Notes: a model not told the origin generated them from the letters alone. A stretch of DNA of 64,000 nucleotides from Monosporascus cannonballus (GCA_004154925.1 QJNS01000135.1:62001-126000); one strand, 5' to 3'. Counted from the first letter of the stretch, positions 12,761 through 25,767 are shown. Translations and numbers: made by a program.

Positions 12761-15700
12761 CAAATTCGAATTTAATAATTATAACTATAATTATTTTAAA
12801 ACTCTTAGCTGTAAACGTGATAACATAAATGTTAATACATATATCCACTTTTTAAAAATTATTACGTACTTAAATATGTAATTTGTAACGTTTTAATTAA
12901 TTACTTTTATCGAACTTATATAGAAAAACTTATTTTAAAAGGCTTAATTTAAGCTTAGCTTATATAATTAATATTTCTCTCTATATTTCGCGTTTCGTAA
13001 ACGTCTTAATATTTTTTAAATCAATTTTCATAAAGGCTCATTTTAAAAGGTATTTGTCGAGATTTTTCTAAAACTTGGACGACTTCATTAATTATTCTCT
13101 ATAAATTTTAAATCTGCTAAATATTACATTTAAGTTTTTACTATTTTTTGCAATATTTTTATCGTAATTATTATATAGAAAATATAAAGTTTTTCTTATC
13201 TTTACTTTGTCGTATATTCTAGTAACGAAAATAAATAATTAATTCTTTTTAAATTTCGATTTAAAGTTAAGCAGATTTTGTTGTTTCCGTAAATCACGGT
13301 AATATTTACTGAATAAATGCCGCTCTTTTCATTATTATCCGGAATGTTTCGTTTCTGCAATTTTTTATTTTGGCGAATAAATACTTGCAGTTACTTCCTT
13401 TTATTTTTTTAAAATATAGGAATACGAGAAACAAAAGTTTTTTAATTACCGGAATTTTCTTCATCTATTGGAATCCCGAGCCTGATTTTAGATATATGCG
13501 AATGGGCTAATTCATCTGTGGTTCTCGTTAAGTGCATCTTTCGAGAAATTTTCTTTATATTATTTTTCTCGCGGTAAGCCTACGAATATTTCGCGGGCTT
13601 TAGTAAATAGTTAACTTTCTTTTTAAGCGTTTTTTGGACCTTATTTTCCGGATCAAAAGTACTTTTAAAGATTAGAAATCCACGATTAACTCCAGCTTTG
13701 CTCGCAAACTTTTTTATCCCCGAATTTTGATCTTTCGGTTAACTACTCGTCGAATTTTCAAGTTCGGAATTAACGCTTTTTATGTTTTCTATAGTACTAT
13801 AATTAATATGTAAATTATTTTACGCTTTAAATATTTTGAAAACTAGATTTCTTTAATTAGGTATTTAAAAATATAAAAATCATATATGAATTTCCGATTT
13901 ATAATTAAGACAAACGCCTTTTTTTTTCTTTTTTTGGTTAATAAAAAATATCTTTATCGAACGTAATATTATACGTAATAATAACTTTACGGAATTCGGG
14001 CACCTATATTCGATTAAATATTAAAAGTTCGATACCTTACCAAAAATTCGATATAAGCTTTTAATTCAACTTTTTATATTCGCGTATTTATTTACGTTTT
14101 TTATTTTTTAATTAACGGATATATTTATACGTTATATACCAAAATTCTAAAATAATCCGGCCTAAGATTTATAATAATCACGTTAATTACAGCAGGGCTC
14201 CATTAACGAAAATATTACTTAACTTAATAAACGAACACTTTATTAAATAAAAGTTAATTGTAAAAACAATTCCGGCTTATATTATATAGTTACGTTATTT
14301 TTTTATTATTTTAGGCTAAAACTTCTTAAGGAAATTTACTTTTAACTTCGTTTTAACAGATTTATTAATTAGCTTTTGGCCTATTTGCTTATTTTTTACA
14401 GGTTCTTTAGTATATAAAAACAAATACTTAAACTTAATTCTTTTTTTAATATATTATACTTAATAAATTTTATATTCGTTTAGTGTAATCGTTCTAATAT
14501 CGTTATTCTGCTTAATTTTACAAATAAAAAACCTATATTATTTATGTATCTCATATTTAAAATCCTTAATTACCCGGAACCTTATATTTTAAATACGATT
14601 AATAATTAAAAAAGTAAAAGATTTACTATTATATTTGTTTCTCATTACTAAACATTACCTGAAGTTATCGTAATTCGCTAAATAATCAAAATAATCTTAC
14701 GTAATGTACCAAAAAATCTAGAGGTTCGGCTTTTTAATAAACGCCTTAAAATCGCTTAAAAAACGTATATATAAATATAAGCCTTATATTTCCGACGCGT
14801 TATCCCTTTTATAATAACGTTCTTAACGTTTTTAACGAACGATTTTAACGTCGCAGATTTTAGGTGCCCTAACCTTAAATGCTAAAAATTCTTTATTCTT
14901 ATACGGGGGCGTAAATAATCCCTTAATCGCTTTTACGGCCTCGTTTTCTTTTTTCTATTAATTGTCGAATATATAAAAATTCCAGCTATGTTTTACGGAA
15001 TTATTAATAAAATATTTAAATAAAAGAAAAACGGCTTATATTCGAAAGGAATTAAGTTATATACTTATTGAAAGTTTGCAAAAATAATATTTTTCTTAAT
15101 TTCTTCTAATTTAAAAAAAAAGTCCAAACCGGAATACCAAATCCCAATTTTGCGAAATAAAACCTTTAGAATAATAATAACGTATTATTTTTATTTTTAT
15201 TTTTATTATTATATTCTTAAATATAAGATTATGCTTTGGTTTATCGAAAGCTTTATGTAATGCTTTTTTAATTATTTTCTTTTTTATACACTTAACCGAA
15301 AATGAAAAGATATCCGTTTTTATTATATTTCTTATAATATTAGGTATAAAAATGCCGGAGATAATTAAATTTCTAAAGTTTACCAAATATCTAGCCCCAT
15401 AATTATCAATTAAGATAAAATATGATAAAATATACGTACTAAAATAATTAATGATATAAATCCTTAAAATTAAGTTAAAAAATTAAACGTACGGAAATTG
15501 ATAAACGCCGTAGTAATATTGCCGAATTATATAATAAAAGTATAAATTAATTGCTTTATAATTTTCTGAATAATTTCCTTTTATTTAAAGAGCTTTATAA
15601 GGTTTTTATAGAGCTTTTTTTTATTAACTATGTTTAAACCGCTTACGAATCCTCTTAATATTTTTTTAACTTAAATAACGGAATTTTTGGATAATTATTT

Positions 15701-16302
15701 TTATAATTGCAAACCGTAGATATACGTATGCATTAAATTTCAATAAGTAAATTTTATTTAACGTAATTAAGAAAGAATATGTATTCCTTTTTTTCTTAGG
15801 CCTATTTAACGAAATACAACCTATATTAGATTATAAAAATATTCCCTGTTTAAATTACGATTTTAATAATATAATAATAAAAATCTTAGATTTTTTTAAT
15901 TTCGGCCGTTAATTTATTTTTATAATATAGAGCCGGAAACCAATTTCAAAACTTTTTCAGTCTTATTATAAGCTTATTAAACAATTATCCTTAATAACAT
16001 TAATTAATTTCCGTTCCTTTTAATCTGGTGCGAAATGCTTTTTTACGGGGTTTAAAAAATTCTTTGCCGAGAACGTCCCCGTAATTTTCTAAAAGTTGTA
16101 TATTTTCGTTTTAATATAAATAATGTATTAAATCTGATATTACTAATTAGGCTTTACGTAGCCCATATTAGCTAAATATAGAGCTTTACAGTAATCTTCG
16201 CGCATCGTCAAAATGGTATTTAGTAGAAAAAAAATAAATTAATTCCGTAATTCTTTAAAACAAAATCCTATATTGTAATCTTTTTTTAAACAATTAAAAC
16301 AA

Positions 16303-16674
16303 TGTGACGAGCTATAAGGTTTAACCAACTATTAAACCTTAAGTCGACGGGTTTATGTTAGCAGGTGTATCGTGGGAATCTGAGCAATAAATATAGTAAC
16401 GTATTACGTTTTGTAATACCAAGGGTGCTTTGGTTAACGATGTTATATTATAAGCTAAAATTATTTAAATTATGGAATTAATAAACGTATATATCCATTT
16501 TTTGGCTTGATTACCTGTAATTACGCCGTTAACGGTAATTACGAGTATTTAGAATCATTTTTAATTATTAGTAATTACTGGCTTGGTAATAATTACCGTT
16601 ACGTAACCCGGAAGATGGCTCGTATGTTTTCTGTTTAACCGTTTTTTAAGACCGGAGTTCGTCGGGTCGTAATA
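16303..16674 (-). repeat. 3' LTR of element C (U3 type II)
   Basis: This 372-bp LTR starts TGTGACG on the plus strand (less degraded than most) and ends GTCGTAATA. The U3 half contains GTAATTAC/GGTAATTAC inverted and direct repeats not found in the other U3 types. The R-U5 half is the family consensus. The open frame on the minus strand at 16561-16782 crosses its outer end and is not a gene. Confidence 0.92.
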
Positions 16675-16691
16675 CGATTTCCCCCTTTCCC
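16675..16691 (-). other. Polypurine tract of element C
   Basis: On the minus strand GGGAAAGGGGGAAATCG directly precedes the 3' LTR. It is the expected plus-strand primer site and fixes both the orientation and the LTR edge. Confidence 0.8.
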
Positions 16692-16696
16692 AAATC

Positions 16697-17383
16697 TTGT
16701 TTTTAAGATTTTCTTTTCTTTTTTTTCGTTTGGTAAGTATCTTTTTTTTTTTGCTTTTGATTATATCGTTTCGTATTTCCAAAATTGGTTACGTTTTCCG
16801 TTTCTTTACCGTTCGTCGTGTTAATTTCGTAAAAGCCTTTAACGAATTTAATTACGAAGTTATACTTTGCTTGTATTATTTTCCGAAAAACATAAAGTGT
16901 AAAATAATAAAAAACGTTTTAAGGTATAAGAAATGTATTAATCGAAATCTGTTTTATAATAGTACCGGCGTACCCATTTTTTCTTTATAAAATATTTGTC
17001 GTAAATATTAACGTTTAAAACGTAAAAAAGCGTTTACCGAAAAGTAATTATTAAAATTTTAACAGTTTTACCTTAAGGTTTAACGTAAATATCAGGAAAA
17101 AATAAACAAAATTTTTTTTCGTTTTATTCGTTTACGTCAGCAAACGGCGTTAGTTCGTTCGAAAAGCGTTATTATGATATAACGTAAGCTTTAATCGTTG
17201 GACGAATTAAAGGAATAAAAGCGTCGAGAACAAAAATAATTAGAAGCTGCCGTTATAACTGTTACGTTAACGCATATCGCGGCCGATTGGCCCGATATCC
17301 CGGCTACCGACTGGTTGGCCGTTAATTAGGACGCGCCCGTCGTTATTAGTGAAAGTTTTTTAACAGGCGTTAGGCGCCAATAA
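16697..17383 (+). pseudogene. Antisense zinc-cluster ORF of element C (aORF)
   Basis: A single frame of 229 codons, antisense to C, is interrupted only by TAA codons (about ten), each explicable as CAA altered by RIP. A cysteine cluster spans 16868-16957 with exact spacing C-x2-[Y]-x6-C-x8-[Y]-x2-C-x6-[Y]; each Tyr is TAT, one RIP step from TGT. A Lys/Arg/Gln-rich, helix-like segment follows, with an Arg-Leu-Arg-Gln-Gln stretch and then Ser-Leu-Asp-Glu-Leu-Lys (near 17190-17210). The end is a Trp/Asp-rich tail closing on Ser-Phe-Leu-Thr-Gly-Val-Arg-Arg-Gln. The spacing fits the fungal Zn2Cys6 pattern. The last codons overlap the end of C's chromodomain on the opposite strand. The intact ancestor was probably about 200-230 residues. 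Confidence 0.78.
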
Positions 17384-17500
17384 GGTTCTTAGTAGGTTCC
17401 CAGGTGTTTTCGGAGTCTGGGTTTTTTTCCACTTGATCAGGTACTAAGTAAGTTCGTTTTGTTTCCGTATGTCGAGGATTTTCTCCACTTCGTATACCTG
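17345..17500 (-). pseudogene. Chromodomain at the C-terminus of element C integrase
   Basis: The minus strand keeps a Tyr-Leu-Ile-Lys-Trp-Lys-Lys stretch followed by Asn-Thr-Trp-Glu-Pro near 17400, the typical core of a chromodomain (YLVKWKGY...TWEP). It then ends in Asn-Leu-Ile-Gly-Ala and Leu-Leu-Lys-Asn-Phe. Chromodomains of this kind define chromoviruses and are thought to guide integration to heterochromatin. This copy is the best preserved of the five. Confidence 0.85.
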
Positions 17501-19601
17501 TTCGTCCTTTACTTCCATATCGTTTTGTGCCGTATATACTTTGATTATATCTGTCGCTGATTCGAATACGAAAACATAAAAGATTGGATGGAATTTGACT
17601 TTTGGGGGAAGTTCCAATTAGTAGTTCTTTTCTAAGATTTTCTTGGCGATTTCTGAGATTTTCTTGGCGATTTTGTATAGACCGATATATTTGAAATCGA
17701 GGTTTTTGTTGGGTTTTTTTGTCTGAATATTTTTTGTGGCGAAGAAAAATATTTCCCTCTTTTCGAAGGTTAGTCCTCTTAACTTTTTTTAGTTATAATA
17801 TTTGCTTATTTGATTTCGTTCGAATTCCAGTTTTATTTTTATTTTCTGGTGCAATTATTATAATTATTTTAACGTAAGGATTATTTTAATATTAATTAAA
17901 TCGTTATCGCGTATTTCTTTATAAATCTTTGGAATAAAACCAAAATTTGCATTTACAAATATTATTTTAATGTTTTTATAGTAGTTAATATTATAAGTTA
18001 ATTATGCGATTAATAATTTTTTAACTTAATTATTTTGTTCATAATTAATATAATATCGGAAATAAGTTTCCAAAATTTAATGTATTTGTTTTATTTATTT
18101 ATCTGTTTAAGGTTTAAATATGTTAGGTAATTTATGGTTTAAGTTAATTTATGCTATTAAGCTTTATTAAAATTTAAATGCGAATATTAATCCTTTATTT
18201 ATTATAATTTTTATTGGTAATCCGTATATACTAACAATATATTTAAAAAAAATATTTGCTAGTTATTCGGCGTTTATATATTTATAATATGGTAAAAAAT
18301 AGGAACGTTTCGGAAATCGATCGATAATTACGAAATTGTTATCGTAATATATTTTTGTAATTGGAATTTTTAATATAAAAGATTTAATAATAAAGTTAAA
18401 TATAATTAAATATTATAATTATTTTGTAACTAGTAATAATTATAATTTTTCGTATGGCTTATATCGTTAAGCCTTTATTTTGATGTAAATATTATATTGC
18501 CGTATAATTTTCTATACCGTTAATTTTATGTTAGGAAAAAAATATATACGTTAAAGCTTTTTTAGGATTTTATGGATTTCTGGATGTTCGTATAACTGAT
18601 ATTCGTATATTTTTCGTATTAGATTTTTTTGATATTTTTTTCGTATTTATCATTTATGCGTTTTTTCGTTTTTTTAGAAAATTATCGTTATGTTATTAGA
18701 TTTTTTAATATATATTGTTAGGTATTACCCGAATGGTTATAATTTGTTATACGCGTATATATCTTTTTATGGTAATATCAAAAATTATATGGTTAACTTT
18801 AATTAATATTTTTTCGAAATTTAATTATTTGCTTAAAGTATTTGCTTTGCCGTTTTCTGATTTTTTTATGGATAATAACGAAATCGAAATTCGTTAATTT
18901 TTTTACGTATTTTAATTATTATTTTGTAACTTCTTTAATTGTAATAAATCGGATAAAACTTTGGTAATCCGTATAAACTTTGATTTGGTATAAATTTCCT
19001 TTTAGGAAATACCTAAATTTTTGAAATGTTATAATAATAATTATAAATGTTTTATTTGGAATACTATAATAAAGTTCGGTTTTTTTATTTATATAAAAAA
19101 ATATAATAAAGTGCAATTTGCCTTAATTATTTCGTTATTTAATTATTGCGTTTAATGTATAATCCGAAATATCGGTTTTTAATTTAACGGGGCGGTTTAA
19201 ATCGTATATAATTAATAGTTATTTATTAATAATTACATTTTTAATATTTTAAAAAGAAATTTCGTATTTGGCATTTATTTAAACTTTTTTTTATAAGATT
19301 CGTTAAAGGTATAATTATTTTGTTAAAATTTCGAATAAATTTCCTGTAATAATTGGCGAATATAAAAAATATTTATATTTTCTTAATTATTATTAATATT
19401 TATTATTTTGTTATTATAACGATTTTTTGGGAATTTATTTTAATATGTTTTAAGGTAATAATATATTTTAAATAATTTATTTTTTATATATGAAATAACT
19501 TTTTTTCCGTATTAATAAATAATTTTACATTTTATAAAATTTGAAAAACCTTATAAATATATTTTACGTATGTTTTTTTTATTTTTTAAAAAATTAAAAA
19601 T

Positions 19602-19613
19602 ATTATCCAGATA
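19602..19613 (-). other. RT catalytic box of element C (Y-L-D-N)
   Basis: The second catalytic Asp is Asn (GAT/GAC to AAT), a RIP-type change that would abolish polymerase activity. Confidence 0.85.
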
Positions 19614-22600
19614 ATACACGCCGAAAATATCAAGGTATTTTCGTAATATATAATTTATTATTCGTTAAAAGGTTTTTAATACGTTCGTAAATTTTATTAA
19701 TATAATTAAATATTTAAATAATTGGTATTTTGTCTTAAAAATTATTTTTTATTTGTATTTTCTTTAATTTTGATAAAATTATATTTATTTTTAAAATCAA
19801 ATATTATAAATTATTTGGTTTCGTAAAATCGGGTTTTAATTTTAATAATTAATAATAATAATGTTTGATTTTTAAATATAATATCGTTTAATTGTTCATA
19901 ATTAATTATAAATCGTAATATTTTTTTTAGGAATAAAAAATATCGGGTATTTTGTTAGTAATTATAAAGGTCGAATTTATTTTTTTTGTAACCAAATTTC
20001 TAGGTATTATTTGAAAATATATATTTATATTTATTAAAACTTTAAATAAGGTAAAACTTTATCAAACAAGTTTTTTTAAGAATGATTTTATAATTTTATT
20101 TATTATATTCCGGTAATTTCCTATCGAACTCCTTTTCGAAAAGTTATTTATATCCGCAATATTATAGTAATATATTAATTAAATCTTTTAATTTTTAGGG
20201 CGGTTGTTTTTTTTGTTTTAAACCGTTATTTAATTACCTTAATTTCGCTTTAATAATAATAAAGGTACGTCGTATTCCTTTTAATATCGTTTTTTTATTG
20301 TATTTCTTTTAATAATACAATATTTATTGTATTTTTATAACTGTATTTATCGTTATTATTGATCAAATATTAATATTTTAATTTTTTTTATTCGTTAATA
20401 AAAAATAAAATGAATTTTATTTAATTAATTTCTCCGTTAATCAAAATTCCGTATTGGCGTATTTATAATAATCCTAAGATTATATCGTAATTCCCGAATA
20501 AAATGATATCGAAATTAATTATTTGGTATCGTTTTTTAACAAAAATCTCGAAATAATTAATTTCGCGTATAACCTTTTCGTTATCGTAAGCGAATTTTTG
20601 ATTTTCGGTATTTGTTGTTATATAAGGTTTTAATTTGTATTTTTATAACAGTTTAAACTTATTAATTATATTCGGTATATTGTAATTTCCGCCCAAAATT
20701 CCATAATTTATTATTGCGATATATTATTACGTTCCGATTCGTATATTTAAAGTAATAAAGTTATTAATATTTTTTATTGTTACGTTTAAAACCTTTTTTG
20801 AGAGTTCTTTTTGGCTTCTCTGGGTTTCGTTATTTTGCGGCTTTTTTATAGGTAACCTTTTTCTTAATATTTATTCGAATTTATCGAACTTTATTTATAT
20901 TTTTTTGTTTAACGTATTAAGCTATTATATTTATTGTTATTGTCGGCGTATTATTTATTTAAACCATATTAATTATTTTTAATTCTTTTGTAATTCTTAT
21001 ATTATATAAATTATTTTTTTATATTCGTAATTATATCCCATTATACGTCGTCTTAATTATTGTTCTAGAGATCTCCTGTAAATTGACGTATTTTTTATAG
21101 CTTCTTTTTATAAATCCGTAATAAATATTATTTAAAAATAAAAATCCGCAATAATGTTTTAATATTGTTTTTTTACCGTACCTTAAATTAATTCCTTTTT
21201 TATTTCGTAATTATATTATCCATAATAATAAAAGTGGTTTTTCTGCAGATATTTTTCTTTTTAAGCCAATTATTTATTTCGGTTAATTATTGGATATTTC
21301 CTGGGGTTATAGTTCGAAACTGTCGATATTATTATTTATTATTTTTTTATGCCCGGTACGGTTTAAAACATCGAATCCTTTATGATATATACGGATAATT
21401 CGTATATAAATATATTATTTCCATTTTTCATAATCGAGATATTTTCGTCGTCCACAATATGTCATATATTTTACTGTATCGATCGGATATTCCGGGATAA
21501 AGCTTTTTTATTTAATCCCGGTATTCGTATAATTATCCTTATAATACTTTTTGCTGTATTTGTAATACTTATTAAGTTAGCTTTTTAATTTTTCGTATTT
21601 TTCGTCGAATTTCTTATCGTAATAAGTTTTATTAGATTTTTAGCTGTAAGCTTATTATATATTTAGCTTGGATTATGTTAATAATTTTGTTATCGTTTTC
21701 TTAATTATTCCTGGATTATTTTTCTGGTATAAAAGTTTAATTATTATGCCATAACTTTTTGGGTTTTTTGTATTTATAAGCTTTATATTTTATTTTGCTC
21801 TAATTAAAGCATTTAATCTAATTTTAATTTTATTTATAAATAATATCAAATTTCATAGGTTCTGGTATTATTCCGTAAAAAATAAAAGGTACGTCTTGTT
21901 TTTTCCTCTAATTAAACTTATTATATTCCGAACGTAAAGCATATTATTTTTTTATTGGTTTTTAAACTGTCGATTATTAATTTTAAATACTTTTGTAATA
22001 TATCGGTTCAAAATAATTAATTGTTTAATCCGAATAATTTTATTTTTTATATTATCCTTTAGCTTTTTATAAAATATGTAAATAAAAACGTCAGTTTTAT
22101 CGTTTTCTCATCCGGCTTTAACCGCAAAACTTTTAAAGGTTCCGGCGTATTTGGACATAAATCCTTTTTGTCGGAATTATTAAAGTTATTCAGCCGTTAA
22201 TCGTTCTTTATCCGGATTGCCGAAATTATCGCGCACTTTATTTTCGAAATTAATGTAAATTAAAAAAATCGTATTAATAAAATTTTCCTTATTTGTTTTT
22301 CCTATTTTCAAAAACTTTTTTATAATAAGCTTAAATTAATTAGCCGCATTTCTTATCAAACATACTTTTACTATTAGGACCATATCCGTTAGGTTACTAA
22401 GGTCTAAAACGCAAAGGTAAACTTATGCCTAAATTAAGAAGATTTAAAGGTTACCTTTTCTATTATAAGGTTCCGGCTTCTTAGGCTTCATACGGGCGAA
22501 AAAAGGTTAGGTAAGTAACGTAACCCTAAGTTGTCGAACTTTTCTTTTTAAATCCCGAATTCGAACTTAAAACTGCTAAATAAGGGTTTCCTAAGTACTG

Positions 22601-22668
22601 GTCGACATTTTGACAGTATTAATTATTGCTCAAAGTTTAACGGTACTTCTAAATAAAACTTTGCAACG

Positions 22669-23103
22669 TATAACGAATTATAAGGTTTAACCAACTATTA
22701 AACCTTAAGTCGACGGGTTTATGTTAACAGAAATATCGTGGAAATTTAAGTAATAAATACAGTAACGTATTACGTTTTTAAATATCGGAAATGCCTTATT
22801 ACAAACGATTAATATTAATAAATGTTACAAGCTAAAGCTAGTTAAACTATAGAATTAATGAACGTATATATTTTCGTTCTGGCTCAAGATATTTATCATG
22901 GCTTAACAGCACTTTTCTGATTAAGTCTCTTTAAGCCCTTTTGAACTCCTTTAGGTGCTCCACTGGCTTAAGCCCCATTAACCAATTAGGGTTCTTGAGC
23001 CTTTAAGCCATTTAAGCCAGTTACGTAACCTTTTAACTAGGTCTGGGTTTGACTTTTCAGGATCCCAACTGTTTTTAAAAGCCAAGACCGTTAGGTCATA
23101 ACA
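22669..23103 (-). repeat. Internal LTR of foreign subtype (U3 type III) in element C
   Basis: This 435-bp LTR has the family R-U5, but its U3 matches the LTRs of element E (minus strand begins TGTTATGACCTAACGGTCTTGG and is rich in GGCTTAAG-type motifs), not C's own type II U3. It is followed at 23104 by AAATT and the gag leader. That junction fits an insertion site with AAATT as target duplication, of which only the right copy remains. Confidence 0.88.
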
Positions 23104-23523
23104 AAATTGGTATAAGTTAAAAAGATTTTATTAGTAAAGTTTTTTTTATTTGCTTTTTTTATTTCCAGAAAATCTTTTATAATGGGTTTAAACTAATTAA
23201 CTGTATTTTTAATTAGGTATGCTCCTATTACTAGGACCATATCCGTTAAGTTATTAAGATTTAGAAAGCGAAGGTAAATTCGTGCCTAAATCAAAAAAAG
23301 TTTAAAGGTTATTTTTCCTATCGTAAAGTTCCGGCTTTTTGGGCTTTATACGGGCGAGAAAAGCTTGGGCAAATGGCGTCGCCCTAAGTTATTAATTATT
23401 TTTTAATTTCCGAATTCGAGCTTAAAGTTGTTAAATAAGAGTTTCCTAAGCGCTAGTCGATATTTTGACAATGTTAAATATTGATCAAAGTTTGACGGTA
23501 TTACTAAATAAATGCTTGTAACG
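23104..23523 (-). repeat. Residual leader/gag fragment of element C
   Basis: It duplicates 22245-22668: the same leader and gag start in the same orientation, clearly diverged. It begins exactly where the type III LTR ends and runs into the type II 5' LTR at 23524. Confidence 0.88.
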
Positions 23524-23899
23524 TATAACGAACTATAAGGTTTAACCAATTATTAAACCTTAAGTCGACGGGTTTATATTAACAAAAGTATTATAGGAAT
23601 TTAAATAATAAATACAGTAACGTATTACGTTTCGTAATGCCAAAGGTGCTTTAAGTAACGATGTTATATTGCCAATTAAAGCTATTTAAATTATGGAATT
23701 AGTAAACGTATGTATCTTTTTTCTTTTTGGCTTAATTACTTATAATTACGCCGTCGGCGGTAATTACGATTACTTAAGATCACTTTTGATTATTAGTGAT
23801 TACTGGCTTGGCAGTGATCACCGTTACGTAACCCGGGAGGTGGCCCGTATGCTCTCTGCCTAACCGTTTCTTGAGATCGGAGCTCATCGAGTCGTAACA
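23524..23899 (-). repeat. 5' LTR of element C (U3 type II)
   Basis: This 376-bp LTR pairs with 16303-16674. It ends GTCGTAACA and is followed by the AACAA target duplication. Confidence 0.92.
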
Positions 23900-24500
23900 A
23901 ACAACTTGGGCTTTTTTAAAGATCTGGCTTTTTATCATTACGTTAATTTATGTTTAAATATTAAGGTATCGAATATTAGTTTTAGAAGTTTCCCGTTACT
24001 TTTTGCATACGGCGTTTATAAAACGTTCGATATTTTTATCGTATTTCTTTTCGAAATCATTAAGGAAAATTTTTTATATTTTTTTAAAAAAAGGTTTACG
24101 TTAAGCAATATTAATGTAAACGTTTTTCCAAAAAGCTGATATCTTTACATATTGCTTTTTCGATTTAGCGTTAATTTTTATAATATATTTTTCGATAGAA
24201 CAGGTTTCCAAAGGCCTATAAAACGATTTGCGTTAAATATATTAAGGTTTATAAGATGTTATATACCGCATAAAATAACGTTAAACTATAAAGAAAGAAA
24301 TTAATTAAAATAATTAAAACGATTTTTAAAAAATCTATACTAAGAAATCAAAGTATTTGATATATTAATAAATGTTATAATATTTTAAATCAATAAATAA
24401 AAAGTTATAATTAATTTAATTATAATTACTTTGCGTAAATAAAATATCGGGCTTATAATTATTATAATTAGATTAATCGCGAAAAAAGGTTGTATAAAAT

Positions 24501-25119
24501 ATGGAAAGTAATAATTATCTGATTAGAATTAAGCTCCAAGGAGCGGTAACTAGGAAGCTCTCTGTATACTGTGGGAGCGCCGGAATAAGGTTCTTCCGGG
24601 TCCTGTGGAGCTTGATGACTAACACAGATACCCCCTTTCCACGACACAATAACTCGATTTTACACTCGAGTTCGCCGTCAATTCAGGAGGCAAGCTGTGC
24701 TGCTAGCTGACGTCGAGTGCTGGTATGCTGTTTTTCGGGGCCCTTGAGTAGCTGTCCGCATTCGGCTTTGTGGGCAAAGTGTCGCCCCGATTCTGTGCTC
24801 CTTTTTGTGAGAGCATATGCACACCAGGCTGGAAATCCTCCGCTGCCGAGCAAACTGACGTTAAGTATTAACTACTATTCAGCGTCACACGTAAACTATT
24901 AAGTCAAAGATCATCATATTGAAAACTCATTTGATTTCATTCAAAAAGGCAAATCAAAACATATTTAGTCCGGTAAATAATTAACTTTCGGCCATAGCAC
25001 TTCAAGTTCTATACCGGTCCTATGCTTTCATGTTCTAATTCCATTGGTCGTGGGCCTTGAGAACTCAAGGAGCCTCAGGAGTCGCGAACTAATAGCTGAG
25101 CGCTCTTTTCTGCAGAGGG
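24501..25119. other. Left part of the RIP-free island, no gene supported
   Basis: From about 24530 base composition changes abruptly to balanced GC with all dinucleotides present. Open frames of 69 codons (24501-24710) and 61 codons (24717-24902) exist, but the first starts inside the AT-rich flank. Neither shows a domain, an intron signature or a promoter. It probably includes the 3' flank of the gene at 25120-25767. Confidence 0.5.
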
Positions 25120-25767
25120 TCAAAAGTTCCCTTTGCCATGGTAATCCATGTGAGCGCTGAAGTCGCCAAGTCCATCTTCATCACAGGCTGCGCACGCTGT
25201 CTGTCGTAAATTTAGCTGGTTGAATGCAAGTCTAGGTTGTGATCACTTACGCGGCCGCATTCTAGGACACGTGTATCGGACTCTGAAACCCGCCACTTGC
25301 AAAATTCGCAATCTCTCAGAGGTGTAGTAGGACGCTCTGCGTAATAGCTAGGGACGAAATCGTTTTCTTGAGCCCGGCAGTCACACGCCCCCTGTTATAT
25401 ATTCAGCACACCTAACCATGAGCATAGAGTATTGAACACTTATGATACCGCATGTCCCGTCGAAGTCCACATGAGACTGTGACAAAGCTTGCATTGAGGA
25501 TAGAGCCAAAGCAGCGTCAAGTTCCTTTGTGTTGGTTTGGAATGTTTCATTCTTGAGTTGGTTGCAAACTCGTTCCGCCATGTTGCCCATAACCTTGTCC
25601 ACGATATCGTGCAACAAGATCTTCATTTGGTCGTTCAAGTTAGATTTGTGAGGGCCTATACCATCCTCGATGTACGATGGCGGGCTAATGAAGAGTGCTG
25701 GTGTAGCCTGTTTGATCCACCCTTCGAGTTGCCGCTCGAAAGCGTCTGCGATCTGATCCAGATCCAT
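25120..25767 (-). CDS. Candidate three-exon gene, Cys/His-rich C-terminus, unknown function
   Basis: I do not recognise the family. It is the only gene-like sequence of normal composition in the window. Exon 1 starts at ATG 25767 and stays open to 25381; the first 106 residues are polar, mostly helical in appearance, with no signal peptide or membrane segment. The second intron (25250-25201, 50 nt) is a textbook fungal intron: GTAAGT donor, AGCTAAAT branch-like site, ACAG acceptor. Exons 2 (25336-25251) and 3 (25200-25120) then join in frame. They read Arg-Asp-C-E-F-C ... L-E-C-G-R | T-A-C-A-A-C ... S-A-H-M-D-Y-H, that is two C-x2-C pairs plus H-x3-H, suggesting zinc binding. The first intron is uncertain: GTATCA donor at 25448 and ACGCAG acceptor at 25337 keep frame and give 161 residues. 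An AAG acceptor 30 nt earlier would also fit. Without splicing exon 1 ends as a 128-residue protein. Confidence 0.6.
25201..25250 (-). other. Predicted intron with full fungal consensus
   Basis: It is 50 nt, GTAAGT...CTAAAT...ACAG, with the branch-like site about 15 nt before the acceptor. Removing it joins two Cys-rich segments in phase 0. Reading through it breaks the motif. Confidence 0.75.

Larger units (their letters stand above)
16303..23899 (-). mobile_element. Element C: chromovirus with a foreign internal LTR
   Basis: It is flanked by a perfect 5-bp target duplication, AACAA (16298-16302 and 23900-23904). The outer LTRs are 16303-16674 and 23524-23899, both U3 type II. Right to left on the minus strand: LTR, a 420-bp leader/gag fragment (23104-23523), a type III LTR (22669-23103), then a complete body (leader, gag, protease N-Y-G near 20704-20712, RT box Y-L-D-N at 19602-19613, RNase H, integrase, chromodomain near 17345-17500), an antisense ORF, polypurine tract and 3' LTR. 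The order implies that a type III element landed in C's gag and then recombined with C's own body. Confidence 0.93.
11471..24500 (-). mobile_element. Relic K: decayed Ty1/copia retrotransposon, split by element C
   Basis: The minus strand carries copia-type RT and RNase H at 11903-12760, identified below. The rest (12760-16302) continues as AT-rich, stop-filled sequence in which integrase and gag would be expected, but I cannot place them. The segment 23900-24500 resumes after element C, because C is flanked by AACAA on both sides. A possible 3' LTR start lies at 11471-11480 (minus TATTGGACCC, from TGTTGGACCC), but no partner LTR was found. Outer limits are therefore uncertain. The short open frames at 15111-15386 and 23906-24139 show no recognisable domain. 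Confidence 0.65.

Noticed and set aside
24501..24902. Two open frames (69 and 61 codons) in the left part of the island
   Set aside because: The first starts in the AT-rich flank. Neither has a domain, promoter, splice signal or plausible link to the neighbouring gene.
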